Assembly: GCA_944385405.1 (NCBI GenBank)
Contig: CALWXB010000020.1
Location: forward strand, 1 to 34,937
Length of the DNA stretch: 34,937 nt
From: an uncultured Oscillospiraceae bacterium
Lineage (GTDB): Bacteria > Bacillota > Clostridia > Oscillospirales > Oscillospiraceae
Direction: 5' to 3'
Shown: positions 31,140 through 34,937 of the stretch, one piece after another
How the letters are laid out: each line of letters opens with the position of its first letter
Numbering within the stretch: the first letter of the stretch is position 1
The notes under the pieces: model-generated
Database searches by the model: none
What the model was told of the DNA's origin: nothing
What the model saw: only the letters and a program-made list of their open reading frames with translations
Position numbers and translations under genes: made by a program

Positions 31140-32399
31140 ATGGACGTGCTGGAGAAGCTGACGATCCTGACCGACGCGGCCAAATATGACGCGGCCTGTA
31201 CCTCCAGCGGAGGCAACCGGACAGCCAAAAAGGGGATGATCGGAAACACCTCTTCCTCTGTGGCCGGGTGCTGCCACTCCTTCTCCGCAGACGGCCGGTG
31301 CGTCACATTGCTGAAGGTCCTGATGACCAATCGCTGCATCTACGATTGCAAATACTGTGTGAACCGCCGCAGTAACGACACCCCCCGTGCTGCTTTCACG
31401 CCGGAAGAACTGGCTGACCTGACCATCGGCTTCTACCGCCGCAACTACATCGAAGGCCTCTTCCTCTCCTCCGGCGTTTTCCGCAGCCCGGATTATACCA
31501 CGGAACTGATGATCCGCGCCCTGCGTCTGCTGCGGGAGGAATACCGCTTCAACGGCTACATTCATGCCAAAGCCATTCCAGGTACTGCGCCGGAGCTGGT
31601 GGAACAGTTGGGACTGCTGGCAGACCGCCTCAGTGTCAACATTGAGCTCCCTTCCGAGGCTGGTCTGCGGATTCTGGCCCCGGATAAAACCAAGGAAGCG
31701 ATCCTGGCTCCCATGCGGCAGATCCGCACCCGGAACCTCCAAAGCAAGGAAGAACTGATAAAATACCGCCATGCGCCCCGCTTCGCACCGGCCGGCCAAA
31801 GCACCCAACTGATCGTTGGCGCCACATCAGACAGTGACTTCCACATCCTGCGGTTGACCCAGGCGCTTTATCAGCAGTACCGGCTCAAACGGGTGTTCTA
31901 TTCCGCCTATGTCCCGGTGGTGGAACATGCCCTTCTGCCTGCCAAGACCGTCAAGCCCCCACTGCTGCGGGAGCATCGTCTTTACCAGGCGGACTGGCTG
32001 CTTCGTTTCTATGGTTTTCGGACGGAAGAACTGCTGGATGAGCATCACCCTGACTTTGACATTCGGCTGGATCCCAAATGCAGCTGGGCGGTAGCCCATC
32101 CGGAATTCTTTCCGGTGGAAGTGAACACCGCCGACTATGAAGCACTGCTGCGGGTCCCCGGCATCGGCGTGACCTCCGCCAGACGCATCCTCTCCGCCCG
32201 CCGAACTGGGAGCCTCCGCCCGGAGCAGCTGCCCCGCCTGGGCGTTGTTATGAAACGGGCGCAATATTTTCTCACAGCCTCCGGCAAACTGCCGGAGGGC
32301 TTGCGTTTCACGCAAGACGGTCTGCTCCGGCGGCTCATCGCCGCAGAGCGTCCTGCCCCGGATTTCCAGCAGCTCTCCCTTTTTGACGCCATGGCCTAA
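31140..32399 (+). CDS. Putative DNA modification/repair radical SAM protein
   Basis: This 419-residue protein belongs to the radical SAM superfamily branch named as a putative DNA modification/repair protein (TIGR03916 as I recall it). The cluster motif is CIYDCKYC with Cys66, Cys70 and Cys73. Upstream is a Cys pair at 44-45 and a segment common to the family (AKYDAACTSSG). A helix-hairpin-helix region at about 328-375 (RVPGIGVTSARRIL) is a non-specific DNA-binding element. A short C-terminal segment ends FQQLSLFDAMA. The reaction and substrate are not established. Here it sits under LexA control and next to its usual partner. I start at 31140; a longer frame would overlap the small upstream gene. 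Confidence 0.92.
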   Translation: MDVLEKLTILTDAAKYDAACTSSGGNRTAKKGMIGNTSSSVAGCCHSFSADGRCVTLLKVLMTNRCIYDCKYCVNRRSNDTPRAAFTPEELADLTIGFYRRNYIEGLFLSSGVFRSPDYTTELMIRALRLLREEYRFNGYIHAKAIPGTAPELVEQLGLLADRLSVNIELPSEAGLRILAPDKTKEAILAPMRQIRTRNLQSKEELIKYRHAPRFAPAGQSTQLIVGATSDSDFHILRLTQALYQQYRLKRVFYSAYVPVVEHALLPAKTVKPPLLREHRLYQADWLLRFYGFRTEELLDEHHPDFDIRLDPKCSWAVAHPEFFPVEVNTADYEALLRVPGIGVTSARRILSARRTGSLRPEQLPRLGVVMKRAQYFLTASGKLPEGLRFTQDGLLRRLIAAERPAPDFQQLSLFDAMA

Positions 32400-32410
32400 G
32401 GATGCTGACT

Positions 32411-33268
32411 ATGACCGAAATGATTTATCTCTACGACGGCAGCTTTCAGGGTTTTTTGTGCTGCGTCTTTGACAGCTATGCGTACAAAGAAGTCCCCACC
32501 GCTATCTGCTGCGATGAGGACTCTGTTCCTGCACTCTTTGACACACGCGGCATCGTCACAGATCAAGGCCACGCGGAGCGCGTATACCGAAAGATTGTAA
32601 AGTGTTCTCCCTATGCAGCTTCTCTGCTCCAAAAATGTTTTCTCACCTGCCTTCCTCAGCGGGAAATGCGAATGTATCATCTGGTTTCAAAGCTTCTGAA
32701 ACAGGGCAGCGGCTTTTTGCGGGATCCCTCCGACGAGACCCTCTATCCTGTGCTCCGGGCAGTCCGTCATCTGGAAGGAGAGGCACATCTTCTCAAAGGC
32801 TTTGTCCGGTTTTCACAGCTGGGAGATGTCCTGGGCGGAGAGATCCGGCCCAAAAACCGGGTCCTGCCCCTCCTTCGGCATCACTTCTGTGCCCGCTATG
32901 CCGGAGACCGCTTTTTCCTTTATGACCGCACCCATCGGGAAGTGCTGTTCTATACATCGGGTCAGGCGTGCATCCGGCCCCTGGACGATTTTCAGATGGC
33001 ACAGCCGGATGCAACAGAAGCTCACTACCGCCTGCTCTGGAAACGATTTTATGACACCATTGCCATTCGGGAGCGGTACAATCCCCGCTGCCGACAAACC
33101 CAGATGCCCAAGCGCTATTGGTCTACCATGACGGAGTTTCAGGATGCTACCTATTTCACCCCTCAAAGCTCTTGCGCAGCCGTTCCAGACCCCGGCGCTC
33201 CAGCCGGGATATCTGCACCTGAGACACCTTCAGGATTCGGGCCGTCTGCTCCTGCGTCAATCCCTTGA
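32411..33268 (+). CDS. TIGR03915-like DNA metabolism protein, partner of the radical SAM protein
   Basis: The first 244 residues match the family that neighbours the radical SAM repair protein (TIGR03915/DUF4130 as I recall it), from IYLYDGSFQGFLCCVF to the conserved end PKRYWSTMTEFQ. In some genomes this domain is fused to a uracil-DNA-glycosylase-like domain; here that domain is absent. Residues 245-285 are a Ser/Pro/Ala-rich tail with no family likeness. From about residue 249 on, the tail is encoded entirely by the antisense strand of sigF, a 113-bp convergent overlap. This suggests loss of the original stop codon. I start at the ATG at 32411, nine bases after AAGG; ATGs at 32402 and 32420 are alternatives. 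Confidence 0.88.
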   Translation: MTEMIYLYDGSFQGFLCCVFDSYAYKEVPTAICCDEDSVPALFDTRGIVTDQGHAERVYRKIVKCSPYAASLLQKCFLTCLPQREMRMYHLVSKLLKQGSGFLRDPSDETLYPVLRAVRHLEGEAHLLKGFVRFSQLGDVLGGEIRPKNRVLPLLRHHFCARYAGDRFFLYDRTHREVLFYTSGQACIRPLDDFQMAQPDATEAHYRLLWKRFYDTIAIRERYNPRCRQTQMPKRYWSTMTEFQDATYFTPQSSCAAVPDPGAPAGISAPETPSGFGPSAPASIP

Positions 33269-33860
33269 AATACCGCAAAAGGATCGTCATGCGCTCCCGC
33301 TCCGGCAAACTGTCGATGGCCTCCCGCAGCGCGATGCGCTCTACCAGCCCCTCTTCCGGCGCTTCCGTCCCAAGCACACCCTCCAGGGTCAGTCCATCCC
33401 CCACTTCCTGCTGCAGGGATTCCGGTGCATCCGTGGCCAGATCGATCCGGGCGATCTCCTCCGGTGTCAATCCTGCAGCCTCAGACAACTCGGACAGAAG
33501 CGGTTCCCGGCCGAGCTGATGTCGTAAGCGCTCACGTATGCCGTAAAGTGTTTGTGCTTGCTCCCGTATACTGCGTCCCACTTTGATGGATCCATCATCC
33601 CGCAAAAAGCGTCGTATCTCACCAGCAATCTTGGGAACGGCATAGGTGGAAAAGCAGGTCCCATAGGAAAAGTCAAACCCCTGGATCGCTTTCAGAAAAC
33701 CCAGGCATCCCAGCTGATAGAGGTCCTCCGGGTCCACGCCCCGTCCATAATAGCGCCGCACCACGCTCCAGATCAAGCCGTTGTTCTCTACCACTGCCCG
33801 CTCACAGGCTTCCCGGTCCCCCTCCTGTGCCGCCCGCAGCAGCTCCAGTGCCGCGCTCAT
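33156..33860 (-). CDS. sigF: Sporulation sigma factor F (SpoIIAC)
   Basis: This is the forespore-specific sigma-70-family factor, 234 residues. Region 2 is at about 25-90 (DPEDLYQLGCLGFLKAIQGF then FSTYAVPKIAGEIRRFLRDD), region 3 follows, and the region 4 helix-turn-helix is near the C-terminus (LTQEQTARILKVSQVQISRLE). Its place as third gene after spoIIAA and spoIIAB separates it from the related sigma G. Its ATG overlaps the spoIIAB stop as ATGA. Its 3' end overlaps the convergent gene by 113 bp and no terminator follows. Confidence 0.95.
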   Translation of the reverse strand: MSAALELLRAAQEGDREACERAVVENNGLIWSVVRRYYGRGVDPEDLYQLGCLGFLKAIQGFDFSYGTCFSTYAVPKIAGEIRRFLRDDGSIKVGRSIREQAQTLYGIRERLRHQLGREPLLSELSEAAGLTPEEIARIDLATDAPESLQQEVGDGLTLEGVLGTEAPEEGLVERIALREAIDSLPERERMTILLRYFKGLTQEQTARILKVSQVQISRLERRGLERLRKSFEG

Positions 33861-34306
33861 CTCCCTGCATTGGCCCTGGGAGCCAGCTTCTTTTTCATGG
33901 TGACGCTGGTCCCGCGTCCTGGCACAGACCGTACCTGCAGCCGATCCATAAAGCTCTCCATAATGGTAAAGCCCATGCCGCTGCGCTCTTCACCCCCGGT
34001 AGTAAACATTGGCTCCCGGGCCTTATCTACATCCGGGATCCCACAGCCATGGTCTTTCACCGTCACCTCCAGCACGTTGCCTGGACAAATTCGGGCCTTT
34101 ACCACTACTTTTCCGATGGCATCCGGATAAGCATGTACGATGGCATTGGTAACCGCTTCACTGACAGCAGTCTTGATATCCTCCAGCTCATTCATCGTGG
34201 GATCCATTTGGGCGGCAAAACATGCCACTGCTGCTCGGGCAAATCCCTCGTTGCTGCTGCGGCTGGGAAATTCCATCAGGACTTCATTTTGTGCCTTCGT
34301 TTTCAT
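33857..34306 (-). CDS. spoIIAB: Anti-sigma F factor and kinase SpoIIAB
   Basis: SpoIIAB holds sigma F inactive and phosphorylates SpoIIAA. It is a 149-residue GHKL ATPase. The N box is EAVTNAIVHAYP (50-61) with Asn54, the G1 box DHGCGIPD (85-92) with Asp85, and the G2 box GMGFTIM (110-116). Length and layout match the family. It lies 18 bp after spoIIAA and overlaps sigF by 4 bp, giving matched synthesis of inhibitor and target. Confidence 0.96.
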   Translation of the reverse strand: MKTKAQNEVLMEFPSRSSNEGFARAAVACFAAQMDPTMNELEDIKTAVSEAVTNAIVHAYPDAIGKVVVKARICPGNVLEVTVKDHGCGIPDVDKAREPMFTTGGEERSGMGFTIMESFMDRLQVRSVPGRGTSVTMKKKLAPRANAGR

Positions 34307-34324
34307 GTATGTACTCCTCCCTGT

Positions 34325-34630
34325 TTATCGTATCGTCACCAGACGGCCGATCCCGGCAGCATCCAGTACCCGTTTTGCCTGCGGCGGTACATTGCACACC
34401 AACAGGCTTCCGTCCAACAGCTGCATCCGCTGCTGCGCCCGCAGGATCAGGGCGATTCCGGAGCTGTCCATAAAGGTCACACCACCCAGGTCCAGCACCA
34501 ACTTTTTGGGCAGCGCCGCATCAATGGCCTGCTCTACCTCCCACAGCGCATTCCTTGCGCCATGGTGATCCAATTCCCCGGAAAATTCCAGCAGCAGATT
34601 TCGATCGGCACATTTTATTTGCATTTCCAT
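34325..34630 (-). CDS. spoIIAA: Anti-sigma F factor antagonist SpoIIAA
   Basis: SpoIIAA is the STAS-domain protein that, when dephosphorylated by SpoIIE, binds SpoIIAB and frees sigma F. It has 101 residues. The phosphorylation loop FMDSSGIAL is at 53-61, with Ser57 matching the known phospho-serine. The N-terminal strand LLLEFSGELDHH is typical. GAGG lies eight bases before the ATG at 34630. It is the first gene of the operon, preceded by a sigma-H-like promoter and a Spo0A box. Confidence 0.95.
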   Translation of the reverse strand: MEMQIKCADRNLLLEFSGELDHHGARNALWEVEQAIDAALPKKLVLDLGGVTFMDSSGIALILRAQQRMQLLDGSLLVCNVPPQAKRVLDAAGIGRLVTIR

Positions 34631-34653
34631 TTAATCAGCCTCTTTTGTGGTTC

Positions 34654-34680
34654 ATTCTTTGGAAAACCGTTTTTTCCCAT
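34654..34680 (-). promoter_or_regulatory. Sigma-H-like promoter of the spoIIA operon
   Basis: On the minus strand ATGGGAAAA (34680 to 34672), an 11-base spacer and AAAGAAT (34660 to 34654) match the sigma-H pattern RNAGGAWWW-N11/12-RNNGAAT with one mismatch. It lies 24 bases before the spoIIAA ATG. The operon is sigma-H dependent in Bacillus subtilis. Confidence 0.7.
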
Positions 34681-34711
34681 GTGGTGATCATACCATGTCC
34701 TTTTCCTGCTT

Positions 34712-34720
34712 TTTGTCAAA
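34712..34720. promoter_or_regulatory. Spo0A box
   Basis: TTTGTCAAA fully matches the 0A-box pattern TTTGTCRAA and lies about 30 bases upstream of the sigma-H-like -35 element. A second, weaker candidate is TTTCGAA at 34751-34757 (one mismatch to TGTCGAA). Confidence 0.65.
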
Positions 34721-34817
34721 TCTGCCCGCACATCCCGGAAAATTCCGCTGTTTCGAAAGGAAAACTCCCGTTGCCGCACTTTATGGCATCTGAATGCCGT
34801 TGTGTCCGGCGGAAATG

Positions 34818-34863
34818 ATATAAAAAGATCCCCTGTCCATACGGACAGGGGATCTTTTTATAT
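34818..34863. terminator. Strong bidirectional terminator left of the etfA end
   Basis: A 21-bp stem (core AAAAAGATCCCCTGTCC at 34822-34838 with its exact complement at 34843-34859, extended by four A-T pairs) closes an ATAC loop. It starts 6 bases past the stop codon of the gene entering from the right. It works in both directions and is the first strong plus-strand terminator after the SOS cassette. Confidence 0.92.
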
Positions 34864-34869
34864 GGCTTC

Positions 34870-34937
34870 TTACTTCGCAGCCTTGGCGGCCCGGATGGCC
34901 TCCGTCAGCATCGGGGTGACCTTGAACAGGTCGCCGC
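34870..34937 (-). CDS. etfA: C-terminal end of probable electron transfer flavoprotein alpha subunit
   Basis: Only the last 21 residues are in the window, reading GDLFKVTPMLTEAIRAAKAA plus a final Lys, then TAA. The pattern resembles the EtfA C-terminus (GD-aromatic/hydrophobic-VxPxLxEAI), after the FAD-binding region. With so little sequence, other proteins are possible. The strong terminator follows directly. Confidence 0.45.
   Translation of the reverse strand, partial: GDLFKVTPMLTEAIRAAKAAK

Noticed and set aside
1-34937. tRNA, rRNA, CRISPR arrays, riboswitches and insertion sequences
   Set aside because: No cloverleaf-like segment, repeat-spacer series, transposase frame or known riboswitch core was seen on either strand. 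Gaps between genes are short, and the longest are explained by promoters and terminators.

Overview
The window is a GC-rich, gene-dense chromosomal segment from a spore-forming Firmicute of the class Clostridia. It is most like Oscillospiraceae (Flavonifractor/Oscillibacter-like) in codon bias and gene content. The evidence is a Gram-positive PolC, the complete spoIIAA-spoIIAB-sigF operon, a non-mevalonate isoprenoid pathway, a DUF4358-type lipoprotein and Firmicute-type LexA boxes. There is no rRNA, tRNA, CRISPR array, transposase or phage gene, and no gene-free stretch reaches 300 bases. The longest gaps are 29654-29858 and 34631-34869, and both hold regulatory sites.

Region 1 (1-6978, minus strand) is the operon pyrH-frr-uppS-cdsA-dxr-rseP-ispG-polC. 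It covers UMP kinase, ribosome recycling, undecaprenyl and MEP isoprenoid synthesis, CDP-diacylglycerol synthesis, a site-2 protease and the replicative polymerase. Region 2 (6979-13606, minus) is the protein quality-control run tig-clpP-clpX-lon-engB, which ends at a strong terminator. Region 3 (13607-19303, minus) is a long operon: two tandem signal peptidases, rbgA, rnhB, a YraN-family protein, thrC, a zinc-ribbon membrane protein and a metallophosphoesterase. Its promoter overlaps the terminator of the EamA transporter gene upstream.

Region 4 (20325-23413, plus) is an operon of 3-methyladenine DNA glycosylase, HAD hydrolase, HpcH/HpaI aldolase and transglutaminase-like protein. It converges on pcrA (minus) at a shared bidirectional terminator. 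Divergent from pcrA is a membrane-anchored rhodanese. Region 5 (26534-29653, minus) is a DUF4358-like lipoprotein, an MBOAT O-acyltransferase and a DHHW/AlgX-like protein, which looks like an envelope acyl-transfer module. A threonine aldolase gene diverges from it.

Region 6 (30928-33268, plus) is the most interesting part. A consensus promoter carries three LexA-box-like palindromes and drives a 39-residue single-pass membrane peptide, a radical SAM protein with a C-terminal helix-hairpin-helix region, and the DNA-metabolism protein usually linked to it. The last gene runs 113 bp into the 3' end of sigF on the other strand, with no terminator between them. SOS transcription could therefore proceed antisense across the sporulation operon spoIIAA-spoIIAB-sigF. 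That operon has a sigma-H-like promoter and a Spo0A box. The right edge holds a 21-bp-stem terminator and the last codons of a probable etfA.
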